From Sphingomonadaceae bacterium (GTDB taxonomy: Bacteria; Pseudomonadota; Alphaproteobacteria; Sphingomonadales; Sphingomonadaceae): a stretch of 6,991 nucleotides of DNA. A program made the position numbers and the translations under genes. Within the stretch, counting starts at the first letter, position 1. Every line of letters begins with the position of its first letter. The notes under the pieces are model-generated. The model was given only the letters and a program-made list of their open reading frames with translations, ran no database searches and was not told where the DNA came from. This document shows, piece by piece, positions 1 to 6,991 of the stretch. The stretch covers positions 1-6,991 of the forward strand of contig JACFNY010000106.1 of assembly GCA_019454625.1 (NCBI GenBank), read 5' to 3'.

Positions 1-524
1 TCGCCGTGCCGGTGGCGGGCGAACTTCTCGCGAATCGTGCGCCTCAGGTCGTGGACGCTGAAGTCGGTGGTGTCGATGACGATGTCCGCCCAGCGCCGGA
101 GCGGCGCCATCACCTCGCGTTCGCGGGCGATGCCGTCGGCGGCGGGCCGGTCGAGCGCCAGCGGGTGGCGCCGGCGCGTTTCCGAGAAGCGGCGGACGAG
201 CTCACCGCCCGCGCAGTCGATGAACAGCACGCGCGCGTCGATGCCGCGTTCGCGCATGGTCTTGATTCGCGCGACGACCGATTCGGCATCGAAGGCATGG
301 GTGCGGGCGTCGATCCCGACCGCGAGTGGCCGTTCCGCCTCGCCGCCCGCGAGCGCCTTGTCGTGCACCGCGAGCAGGCGCTTCAGCAGCGAAAGCGGCA
401 GGTTGTCGACGACCTCGAAGCCGTTGTCCTCGAGCGCTTTCAGCGCCGTCGAGCGCCCGGCACCGGACATGCCGGTAACGAGCAGCAGCGGGGCGCGCGA
501 GGCGGGGGGATCGGCGTTGGCCAT
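1..524 (-). CDS. rapZ: RNase adapter protein RapZ (YvcJ/YhbJ family P-loop nucleotide-binding protein), C-terminus cut by window edge
   Basis: The first 174 residues are visible and no in-frame stop occurs before the window edge. Family members run to roughly 280-310 residues, so the C-terminal domain, which in E. coli contacts small RNAs and metabolites, lies outside. Seen: a P-loop GMSGAGRST at residues 18-26, followed by ALKALEDNGFEVVDNLP, the hallmark RapZ N-terminus; a hydrophobic Walker-B-like strand VLFIDC near 99-104; the family signature FSETRRRHPL at 113-122; and DIVIDTTDFSVHDLRR near 147-162. The usual Walker lysine is an arginine (R24). In E. coli RapZ steers RNase E to the sRNA GlmZ; in Alphaproteobacteria the role is less defined, and the link to hprK suggests phosphotransferase-system control. 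The ATG at 524 is preceded by AGGGGA overlapping the hprK stop, which supports this start and co-expression. Confidence 0.93.
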   Translation of the reverse strand, partial: MANADPPASRAPLLLVTGMSGAGRSTALKALEDNGFEVVDNLPLSLLKRLLAVHDKALAGGEAERPLAVGIDARTHAFDAESVVARIKTMRERGIDARVLFIDCAGGELVRRFSETRRRHPLALDRPAADGIAREREVMAPLRRWADIVIDTTDFSVHDLRRTIREKFARHRHG

Positions 525-531
525 CAATCCC

Positions 532-951
532 CTAATCTAGTGCTATCGGACGGCCGCTCAAGAGCAGTTCGACCTTGACGGGTGCGCTCGATTCGCGCGG
601 GTCGAGGGCGGCCACGGGCACGGCGACGCCGCAAAGCGTGCGCGCGCGCGCCTCGGGCAGGCGTTCGGGCGGCGCATCGAGGGCGATCACGCACGCGACG
701 GGCACGTCCGCGGCGAACGGCATCGTCACGATACCGACCCCGCGGACCTCGATCCGCCCGGCGATCGTGGCGGGCGGCGAAGCGAACAGGCGCCCGTCGC
801 GCGCGCTCAGCTCGACCTGGTCGTCGGCGACGAGCACGGCGCCGCGGTCGATGAGCCTGAGCGCGAGGTCGGACTTGCCCGCGCCGGACGCGCCGGTCAG
901 CAGCACCGCCTTGCCGCCGATGGAGACAGCGGAGGCGTGGATGCGCGTCAT
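532..951 (-). CDS. hprK: HPr kinase/phosphorylase, short alphaproteobacterial form
   Basis: This 139-residue protein is predicted to phosphorylate and dephosphorylate a regulatory serine of HPr in the cytoplasm, as part of the non-sugar phosphotransferase system. Seen: Walker A GASGAGKS at residues 20-27, the acidic pair in VADDQVEL at 42-48 (DD at 43-44), and the HprK signature [10 protein letters not shown] at 65-74. It is less than half the length of Firmicutes HprK (about 310 residues) because it lacks the N-terminal domain; this is normal in Alphaproteobacteria and is not a truncation. The ATG at 951 overlaps the chvG stop as ATGA (948-951), and no clear Shine-Dalgarno precedes it, so translation is probably coupled to chvG. 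Seven bases separate its stop from rapZ. Family assignment is firm; its target and regulation here are inferred. Confidence 0.93.
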   Translation of the reverse strand: MTRIHASAVSIGGKAVLLTGASGAGKSDLALRLIDRGAVLVADDQVELSARDGRLFASPPATIAGRIEVRGVGIVTMPFAADVPVACVIALDAPPERLPEARARTLCGVAVPVAALDPRESSAPVKVELLLSGRPIALD

Positions 952-2543
952 TGCGTGGCGGGCAGGCTGACGGTGAAGCGCGCGCCCTTGATCTCGCCGC
1001 GCTCGATGCGGTTCTCGGCGGAAATCGTACCGTCGTGCGCTTCGACGATGGCCTTGGCGATGGCGAGGCCGAGGCCCGAATGCTTGCCGAACGCCTCGCC
1101 CTCCGGGCGCTCCGAATAGAAGCGTTCGAAGATCCGGTCGGTGCCGTCGGGCGGCAGGCCGGGGCCGTCGTCCTCGACGCGCATCAGCACGCGCTCACCG
1201 ACGCGCGCCACCGTGACCTGAACGAGGCCGCCCGAAGGCGAGAAGCTGATGGCGTTGTCGATGAGGTTGCGGGCGACCTGCGCGAGGCGGCTGCCGTCGC
1301 CGTTCACCACCGCCGAACCGAACTGCGGGCGCGCGAACGCCAGCGTCACGCCCGCGGTGGCGGGCTGCGTCTCGTAGATGCTCATCAGCGTGGCGAGCAT
1401 GACGCCGAGGTCGATGCGCTCGAAGCGCACGCGGCTCAGCTCCGCGTCGAGCCGCGAGGCGTCGGAGATGTCGGAGATCAGCCGGTCGATGCGCTGCACG
1501 TCGTCGCGCACCACGGTGAGCAGCCGCGCGGCGAGCTCCGGGTCCTTCACGTTCCCCATCGCGTCCACGGCGGAGCGCAGCGAGGCGAGCGGGTTCTTGA
1601 TCTCGTGCGCGACGTCTGCGGCGAAGGCTTCCGTCGCGTCGATGCGCGCGCGCAGCGCGGCGGTCATGTCGGAGAGCGTGCGGGAGAGCGCGCCGATCTC
1701 GTCGCGGCGTTTCTGGAAGCGCGGGATCGCCACCTCGCGGGCGCGGCCCAGCCGCACGCGCTGCGCGGCGATGGCGAGGCGCCGCAGCGGCCGGACGATG
1801 GTGCGCGCAAGGAAGTTCGACAGCAGCAGCGACAGCAACAGCACGCCGAGGAAGATCACGGACAGCGTCAGCCGCTCGTCACGCACGCCGCGCGTTACGT
1901 CGCGCGCGTCGATGGTCATGTGGAGGACGTTGCCGCCCGCCAGCGGCGCGGCGGCGGTGATGACGATGGTGCGGTCCGGCGCGAAGCGGATCGCAGTCGC
2001 CACCGCCTTCCGGTCGAGAGCGCTTTCCGCCTCGGGCCACGCGCGGCGCACGTCGGGCGCGGGTTCGGCGAAGGTCTCGAACCGCCGCGCGCCGACCGCG
2101 CCTTCGATCAAGCGGTCGAGGAAGCGGGCGACATCCTTGCGGAAGGGCTCGGCATCCGGGTCGCGGAGCGTGAAGGTCGGGCCGGTGAGCGCCCAGCTGT
2201 CGAGCGCGCGGGCGCCATCGGCGTCGTAGATGCGCAGCCGCGCATCGGTGATCCTGCCGAAGCGCTCCAGCATCGGCACGAGCCGTTCCGGCGCCTGCAA
2301 CATGCGCTCCGAGACCGCGGCCGCCATCAGGTCGGCGGCGACGCCCGCTTCCTCGGCGCGGCGTTCCAGCATCCGTTCGCGGAAGCTGTCGAGATAGATG
2401 ATGCCGCCCGCCAGCATCAGCACGGCGAACATGTTGACGGCGAGGATGCGCGCCGTGAGCGACCAGCCACGCGACCACCTGAGCTGTGTGTCGTCGCGGG
2501 GCTGGGGCTCGTTATTCCTCGTCGAAGCGGTAGCCGACGCCAT
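948..2543 (-). CDS. chvG: Sensor histidine kinase ChvG/ExoS family
   Basis: This 531-residue inner-membrane kinase senses envelope or acid stress in relatives and phosphorylates ChvI. Seen, in order: a first membrane helix about 30-51, a periplasmic sensor region about 52-224 of the ChvG stimulus-sensing type, a second helix about 225-247, and a HAMP linker about 248-300. Then come the H-box [17 protein letters not shown] with phospho-acceptor H313, the N-box RNLIDNA with N430, the G1 box DDGPGLP (458-464) and the G2 box SGLGLA (489-494). All catalytic motifs are intact. The start at 2543 lies 32 bp inside chvI in another frame; no ATG, GTG or TTG codon follows before the first membrane helix, so this start is the best available, although the Shine-Dalgarno (GAGA about 6 nt upstream) is weak. 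The stop overlaps the hprK start. The input signal in this organism is unknown. Confidence 0.94.
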   Translation of the reverse strand: MASATASTRNNEPQPRDDTQLRWSRGWSLTARILAVNMFAVLMLAGGIIYLDSFRERMLERRAEEAGVAADLMAAAVSERMLQAPERLVPMLERFGRITDARLRIYDADGARALDSWALTGPTFTLRDPDAEPFRKDVARFLDRLIEGAVGARRFETFAEPAPDVRRAWPEAESALDRKAVATAIRFAPDRTIVITAAAPLAGGNVLHMTIDARDVTRGVRDERLTLSVIFLGVLLLSLLLSNFLARTIVRPLRRLAIAAQRVRLGRAREVAIPRFQKRRDEIGALSRTLSDMTAALRARIDATEAFAADVAHEIKNPLASLRSAVDAMGNVKDPELAARLLTVVRDDVQRIDRLISDISDASRLDAELSRVRFERIDLGVMLATLMSIYETQPATAGVTLAFARPQFGSAVVNGDGSRLAQVARNLIDNAISFSPSGGLVQVTVARVGERVLMRVEDDGPGLPPDGTDRIFERFYSERPEGEAFGKHSGLGLAIAKAIVEAHDGTISAENRIERGEIKGARFTVSLPATQ

Positions 2544-3228
2544 ACAGGGTCTCGATCGCCTCGAACTTGGGGTCGACGGCGCGGAACTTCTTCCTCAGCC
2601 GCTTGATGTGGCTGTCGATGGTGCGGTCATCGACATAGACGTCGTCCTGATAGGCGGCGTCCATCAGCTGGTCGCGCGACTTCACGAAGCCGGGCCGCTG
2701 GGCGAGCGTCTCGAGGATCAGGAACTCCGTGACGGTGAGCTGCACCTCCTTGCCGTCCCATGTCACGCGGTGGCGGCCGGTGTCCATCGTCAGCCGCCCG
2801 CGTGTCAGCGTGCGCGCCGCCTCGGCCTCGGCCTCTCCGGCGGGCTGCGCGCGGTTCTGCGCGCGGCGCAGCACGGCGCGGATGCGCTCGATCAGCAGGC
2901 GCTGGCTGAACGGCTTGCCGATATAGTCGTCGGCGCCCATCGCGAGGCCGAGCGCCTCGTCGATCTCGGTGTCCTTGGAGGTGAGGAAGATCACCGGCAG
3001 GTTCGACTTCTCGCGCAGCTTCAGCAGCAGCTCCATGCCGTCCATGCGCGGCATCTTGATGTCGAGCACGGCGAGGTCGGGCGGGTTGTCGGTCAACGCC
3101 TTCAGCGCGCTCGCACCGTCCGAATAGACGCGGACGGTGTAGCCCTCGGCCTGAAGCGCGATCGAGACCGAGGTCAGGATGTTGCGGTCGTCGTCGACGA
3201 GGGCAATCGTTGCGGATGCGGATGACAT
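2512..3228 (-). CDS. chvI: Response regulator ChvI, OmpR/PhoB family
   Basis: This 238-residue transcription factor is the partner of ChvG. Seen: a receiver domain (about 5-122) with acidic residues D12/D13, phospho-acceptor D56 in [11 protein letters not shown], conserved T83 and K105 (GKPFS). A linker rich in Ala and Glu (about 125-140) leads to an OmpR-type winged helix (about 142-236) with the recognition-helix motif [15 protein letters not shown] and the C-terminal [10 protein letters not shown]. The start is the ATG at 3228, preceded by CTGGAG (3235-3240) at six bases' spacing. The reading frame stays open far upstream, antisense to pckA, but nothing there resembles a receiver protein, so the longer version is rejected. 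In Agrobacterium and Sinorhizobium this system governs acid response, envelope polysaccharide and host interaction. Its targets here are not visible, though the divergent pckA is an obvious candidate. Confidence 0.95.
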   Translation of the reverse strand: MSSASATIALVDDDRNILTSVSIALQAEGYTVRVYSDGASALKALTDNPPDLAVLDIKMPRMDGMELLLKLREKSNLPVIFLTSKDTEIDEALGLAMGADDYIGKPFSQRLLIERIRAVLRRAQNRAQPAGEAEAEAARTLTRGRLTMDTGRHRVTWDGKEVQLTVTEFLILETLAQRPGFVKSRDQLMDAAYQDDVYVDDRTIDSHIKRLRKKFRAVDPKFEAIETLYGVGYRFDEE

Positions 3229-3234
3229 GGCCTG

Positions 3235-3240
3235 CTCCAG
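3235..3240 (-). promoter_or_regulatory. Ribosome binding site of chvI
   Basis: On the minus strand CTGGAG ends six bases before the ATG at 3228. This site fixes the chvI start against the much longer open frame upstream. Confidence 0.75.
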
Positions 3241-3298
3241 TAAACCAACGGGAATCGCGGTGCAAACCGGATCGCGCCCGATGCCAGCCTTGCATTTT

Positions 3299-3328
3299 TT
3301 GACGCGGCGCGCGCGAATCGTGTAGGGG
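3299..3328 (+). promoter_or_regulatory. Predicted pckA promoter, housekeeping-sigma type
   Basis: TTGACG at 3299-3304 matches a -35 element. After 16-18 bases comes TGTAGGGG (3321-3328), a plausible -10 of the GC-rich alphaproteobacterial kind. Transcription would begin near 3333-3336 and give a leader of about 35 bases before the pckA ATG. The -35 is good and the -10 is weak, so exact register is uncertain. Confidence 0.5.
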
Positions 3329-3358
3329 CTCCCGCAAAAGCGCCCGCCCGAATCCATT

Positions 3359-3364
3359 GAGGAG
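3359..3364 (+). promoter_or_regulatory. Ribosome binding site of pckA
   Basis: GAGGAG lies five bases before the ATG at 3370. It decides the start: the in-frame GTG at 3364 overlaps this Shine-Dalgarno and is therefore unlikely to be used. Confidence 0.85.
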
Positions 3365-3369
3365 TGATC

Positions 3370-4971
<1,602 letters not shown>

Positions 4972-5014
4972 AAAACATCGCCGCCCGCACTGGCCCTCCC
5001 GTATCGCGGCGCGT

Positions 5015-5032
5015 AGTCTCGGGCGTGAGACT
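5015..5032. repeat. Perfect inverted repeat (6-bp arms, 6-bp loop) in the leader of the DUF937 gene
   Basis: AGTCTC (5015-5020) and GAGACT (5027-5032) are exact reverse complements flanking GGGCGT. The site lies 43 bp after the pckA stop and 14 bp before the Shine-Dalgarno of the next gene. No T-run follows, so it is not a classical intrinsic terminator. It could be an operator, a leader hairpin, part of a Rho-dependent end for pckA, or chance. Confidence 0.5.
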
Positions 5033-5046
5033 CTGACCCGCTCGCT

Positions 5047-5051
5047 GGAGG
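5047..5051 (+). promoter_or_regulatory. Ribosome binding site of the DUF937 gene
   Basis: GGAGG lies five bases before the ATG at 5057. It is the strongest Shine-Dalgarno in the right half and rules out the in-frame upstream ATG that lies inside pckA. Confidence 0.85.
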
Positions 5052-5056
5052 TGAAC

Positions 5057-5650
5057 ATGACGGACCTTGTATCGACGTTGCAACAGACGGGTGCGCTGTC
5101 CTCGATCGCGCGCCAGCTCGGCGTGGACGAAGCGACCGCGACGCGCGGCGCGGGCGCCTTGCTCCCCGCCATTCTGGGCGGCTTCAAGAAGCAGGCGGGC
5201 GGCGGCGCGGGCGGCCTCGACGGGCTGGCGGGGATGCTCGGCGGCCTTGGCGGCGGCGGGCTGCTCGATGCGGTGCTGTCGCCCGGCGACGCGCCCGCGG
5301 GCCGTGGCAACGACGTGCTCGGCCAGATCTTCGGGTCGAAGGAGGTCAGCCGCACGGTCGCCGGGCAGGCGGCGGGCGCCACCGGCCTCGATTCCGGCCT
5401 GCTGAAGCAGATGCTGCCGCTGCTCGCGATGGCGGTCGCGGGCTACATGGCGAAGCAGGGCAGCGGCGCAGGCGCGAAAAGCGGCGGGCTCGGGGGTATG
5501 CTCGGGCAGGTGCTCGGCGGCCTTACGGGCGGCGGCAAGGCTGCGCCGCAGGGCGGTCTCGGCGGTCTTGCGTCGATGCTGGACCTCAACGGCGACGGCA
5601 ATCCGCTCGACGACATCATCGGCATGGCGGGCAAGCTCGGCGGGCGCTAG
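5057..5650 (+). CDS. DUF937 (YidB-like) family protein, glycine-rich
   Basis: This 197-residue protein of unknown function has no signal peptide or clear membrane helix. The N-terminus (about 1-45) reads [39 protein letters not shown] in overview, the usual DUF937 opening in which a small helical module resembles a DNA- or protein-binding fold. Glycine-rich linkers occupy about 46-75 and 135-170. A central helical part (about 86-130) has alternating hydrophobic residues, [18 protein letters not shown]. The C-terminus carries [12 protein letters not shown] (176-187), an EF-hand- or dockerin-like acidic loop common in this family. The start is set by GGAGG at 5047. The stop codon shares one base with the GTG start of the J-domain gene, implying translational coupling. 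Family assignment is by overall pattern; a role in proteostasis is only suggested by the neighbour. Confidence 0.8.
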   Translation: MTDLVSTLQQTGALSSIARQLGVDEATATRGAGALLPAILGGFKKQAGGGAGGLDGLAGMLGGLGGGGLLDAVLSPGDAPAGRGNDVLGQIFGSKEVSRTVAGQAAGATGLDSGLLKQMLPLLAMAVAGYMAKQGSGAGAKSGGLGGMLGQVLGGLTGGGKAAPQGGLGGLASMLDLNGDGNPLDDIIGMAGKLGGR

Positions 5651-6183
5651 TGGCACGGCAGACGCGCAGGGACGACTGGGGCTTTCCCCGCTGGCGCAGC
5701 TACGGCAGCGCCCGCGAGGCGGTGAACGTGCGGCTGTGCGACCGGCACGGCTGCACGGCCCCCGGCGACCGGCCTGCGCCGAAGTCGCCGAACAGCCCGG
5801 AGCGCTGGTGGTTCTGCGAGGTGCACGCCGCCGAATACAACAGGAACTGGAACTATTTCGAAGGCCTGACCAAGGAGGAAGCCGCCGCGCGGGAGCAGGC
5901 CGAGCGCGGCGACACCGCGTTCGAGCAGGCGCGCCACTGGCAATGGACCGGCCCCGGCGACGGCAGCCGCACGCGCGGCGAGCTGGATGCCTTGCGCGCG
6001 CTGGAGCTGGAGGACGACGCCGACTTCGAGGCGGTGAAGCGCGCGTACCGCAAGCTCGCCAAGCAATATCATCCGGACCGCAACCCCGGCGACAAGGAGG
6101 CCGGGCGGCAGTTCCATGCCGTGCAGGCTGCCTACGAGGTGCTGCGGCGTGCGGAGGAAGGGAAAAGCTGGAAGGGCGGCTGA
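5650..6183 (+). CDS. J-domain (DnaJ-like) co-chaperone with N-terminal Cys/His cluster
   Basis: This 177-residue cytoplasmic protein has a C-terminal J domain (about 113-167) with the diagnostic HPD at 141-143 inside KLAKQYHPDRNPGDKEA, so it should stimulate the ATPase of a DnaK-type Hsp70. It lacks the G/F region, the CXXCXGXG zinc repeats and the substrate-binding domains of true DnaJ. The N-terminal half holds C30, H33 and C35 in RLCDRHGC, then C56 and H59 in WWFCEVH, a possible zinc site. This layout matches a widespread alphaproteobacterial J-protein that in rhizobia tends to sit near bolA and cobS; here it follows DUF937 instead. The GTG start at 5650 shares a base with the upstream stop (TAGTG) and lacks a strong Shine-Dalgarno, so reinitiation is likely. 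Three bases separate its stop from the convergent thioesterase gene. Its client is unknown. Confidence 0.88.
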   Translation: MARQTRRDDWGFPRWRSYGSAREAVNVRLCDRHGCTAPGDRPAPKSPNSPERWWFCEVHAAEYNRNWNYFEGLTKEEAAAREQAERGDTAFEQARHWQWTGPGDGSRTRGELDALRALELEDDADFEAVKRAYRKLAKQYHPDRNPGDKEAGRQFHAVQAAYEVLRRAEEGKSWKGG

Positions 6184-6186
6184 GCC

Positions 6187-6624
6187 CTATTCCCGCACCA
6201 GCATCACGTTCATGTGCGCCGCCGCGACCGGTGCGCCGCGGTCGGTCTGCCACGCCTCCGCGCGGACGTTGGCGATGCGGCGGCCGAGGCGGGTGACGAC
6301 GGCGCCCGCATAGGTCGTCTCGCACGCGGCGGCGCGCAGGTAGTCGACGGTGACGTTGATGGGCTTCACGCCCGGCGCGGTCTCTTCGCGCCCGAGCACG
6401 TGGACGAGTTGTGCGATCGAGGCGATCTCCAGAAGGCCGGCGACGGTGCCGCCGTGGAGGCGCGAGGGGGCGCCGACGAGCTGCTTCGAGAACGGCATGA
6501 CGATGACGATGCCCTCCGCCTCGCGGCGATAGCTGAGCCCAAGCGTGCGGGCGTAGGGCAGGGACGACAGCGGCCCCTCGTCGGCAGCGCCCAGAAGCTC
6601 GCGGACCAGCGTGTCGAAATTCAT
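6187..6624 (-). CDS. PaaI-family hotdog-fold thioesterase
   Basis: This 145-residue cytoplasmic protein is a likely acyl-CoA thioesterase of the 4HBT/PaaI superfamily; the substrate cannot be told from sequence. Seen: the HGGT motif at 57-60 starting the central hotdog helix (LHGGTVAGLLEIASI), with an acidic E66 at the position where PaaI enzymes carry the catalytic Asp/Glu. It then has strands PINVTVDYLRAA and TYAGAVVTRLGRRIANVRAEAW, typical of the fold. Length is normal. The ATG at 6624 overlaps the stop of the upstream thioesterase gene as ATGA, and no Shine-Dalgarno is evident, so it is presumably translated by coupling. The start inside the upstream gene, ten codons earlier, is less likely. 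The two genes form a tandem pair that converges on the J-domain gene with no visible terminator between. Confidence 0.87.
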   Translation of the reverse strand: MNFDTLVRELLGAADEGPLSSLPYARTLGLSYRREAEGIVIVMPFSKQLVGAPSRLHGGTVAGLLEIASIAQLVHVLGREETAPGVKPINVTVDYLRAAACETTYAGAVVTRLGRRIANVRAEAWQTDRGAPVAAAHMNVMLVRE

Positions 6625-6991
6625 GATTTCGCGCCCGCCGTGAACATGTAGCACGCCGTCATCAGCGCCACCGGATCGGCGGCGTCACCGTCGTGCGCGA
6701 TGCCTTTCACGAACGCCACGGCGCGCGTCAGCCTCGTCACCTCGGCGCGGCCGATCACGGTCTTGCCCGGCTCGGCCGGGCGCAGGTAGTCGATCCTGAG
6801 GTCGAGCGTCGCCTGCCGCACCATGCGCTTCGACTTCGCGATCACCGCCATGCCGCCCACCGAATCCATCAGCGAGAAGATCGCGCCCGATGCGATGATG
6901 CCCGGCGCGCCGTCGTCGCCCGGATAGGCGACGAGGTGCTCGGCATAGGGCAGCGTCAGTTCCGCCCAGTCGTCGCCGATGGCGCGGAAAC
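6621..6991 (-). CDS. PaaI-family hotdog-fold thioesterase, N-terminus cut by window edge
   Basis: The frame is open to the right edge; 122 codons before the stop are visible, and the start lies outside. Seen: YAEHLVAYPGDDGAPG, then ASGAIFSLMDSVGGMAV, the central helix of a hotdog domain, followed by LDLRIDYLRPAEPGKTVIGRAEVTRLTRAVAFVKG in overview (two long strands) and DPVALMTACYMF at the end. Where its neighbour has HGG, this protein has ASG, but the acidic residue nine positions on is kept (D in SLMDS). It overlaps the downstream thioesterase by 4 bp (ATGA), so the two are co-transcribed and may act together or as a hetero-oligomer (inference). An internal ATG at 6869 would remove the first part of the fold and is not the start. 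Substrate unknown. Confidence 0.85.
   Translation of the reverse strand, partial: FRAIGDDWAELTLPYAEHLVAYPGDDGAPGIIASGAIFSLMDSVGGMAVIAKSKRMVRQATLDLRIDYLRPAEPGKTVIGRAEVTRLTRAVAFVKGIAHDGDAADPVALMTACYMFTAGAKS

Larger units (their letters stand above)
3229..3369. promoter_or_regulatory. Divergent chvI-pckA intergenic region
   Basis: This 141-bp gap is the longest non-coding stretch in the window and must hold the promoters for both the chvI operon (leftward) and pckA (rightward). A run of six T at 3295-3300 sits near its middle and directly abuts the TTGACG element proposed for pckA. I see no long repeat, hairpin or confident operator. No convincing -35/-10 pair is seen for chvI. A ChvI-binding site here would be consistent with autoregulation and with control of pckA, but I cannot identify one by eye. 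Confidence 0.6.

Noticed and set aside
6..578. A 190-codon open frame on the plus strand opposite rapZ
   Set aside because: It is the antisense shadow of rapZ, with no domain and no ribosome binding site.
951..2606. A 551-codon open frame on the plus strand opposite chvG
   Set aside because: Its product is rich in Arg, Asp, Val, Ala and Glu, the pattern of the complement of a GC-rich coding frame, with no recognisable domain; chvG on the other strand has every kinase motif.
3238..3265. A TTGCAC...TACTGG pair on the minus strand as a chvI promoter
   Set aside because: The -10 match is poor, and transcription would begin at or past the Shine-Dalgarno, which contradicts the clear ribosome binding site.
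3364..3369. GTG at 3364 as the pckA start
   Set aside because: It overlaps the GAGGAG Shine-Dalgarno; the ATG at 3370 has ideal spacing.
5015..5032. The dyad after pckA as an intrinsic terminator
   Set aside because: The stem is only 6 bp and no T-run follows; it is listed as an inverted repeat instead.

Overview
The window is very G+C-rich (about two-thirds by eye) and densely coded, with short gaps and many stop/start overlaps. The gene order chvI-chvG-hprK-rapZ with a divergent ATP-type pckA is characteristic of Alphaproteobacteria. The wording of the ChvG sensor region and ChvI, the short HprK, and the style of the pckA promoter point to Sphingomonadales. The order-level placement is inference from familiarity with these families; no search was run.

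Left block (1-3228, minus strand, transcribed right to left): chvI (response regulator), chvG (membrane histidine kinase, starting inside the end of chvI), hprK (short HPr kinase/phosphorylase, ATGA overlap with chvG) and rapZ (P-loop RNase adapter family, 7 bp after hprK, C-terminus cut by the window edge). This looks like one operon joining an envelope/acid-type two-component system to the regulatory (non-sugar) phosphotransferase system. HPr and an EIIA of the mannose type would be expected just beyond the left edge.

Middle (3229-4971): a 141-bp divergent intergenic region carries the likely pckA promoter and then pckA, the gluconeogenic PEP carboxykinase. PEP is the phosphate donor of the phosphotransferase system, so the two divergent units are linked metabolically as well as by position.

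Right block: 5057-6183 (plus strand) is a two-gene unit of a glycine-rich DUF937/YidB-like protein and, overlapping it by one base, a J-domain protein with an N-terminal Cys/His cluster. A perfect 6-bp inverted repeat lies in the leader. Converging on this unit with a 3-bp gap are two PaaI-type hotdog thioesterase genes on the minus strand (6187-6991), joined by an ATGA overlap. The upstream one is cut by the right edge of the window.

There is no mobile element, CRISPR array, RNA gene, prophage or obvious foreign island, and no non-coding stretch exceeds about 141 bp. I see mainly conserved chromosomal genes. The least understood part is the DUF937/J-domain pair. I found no convincing evidence for an undescribed multi-gene system.
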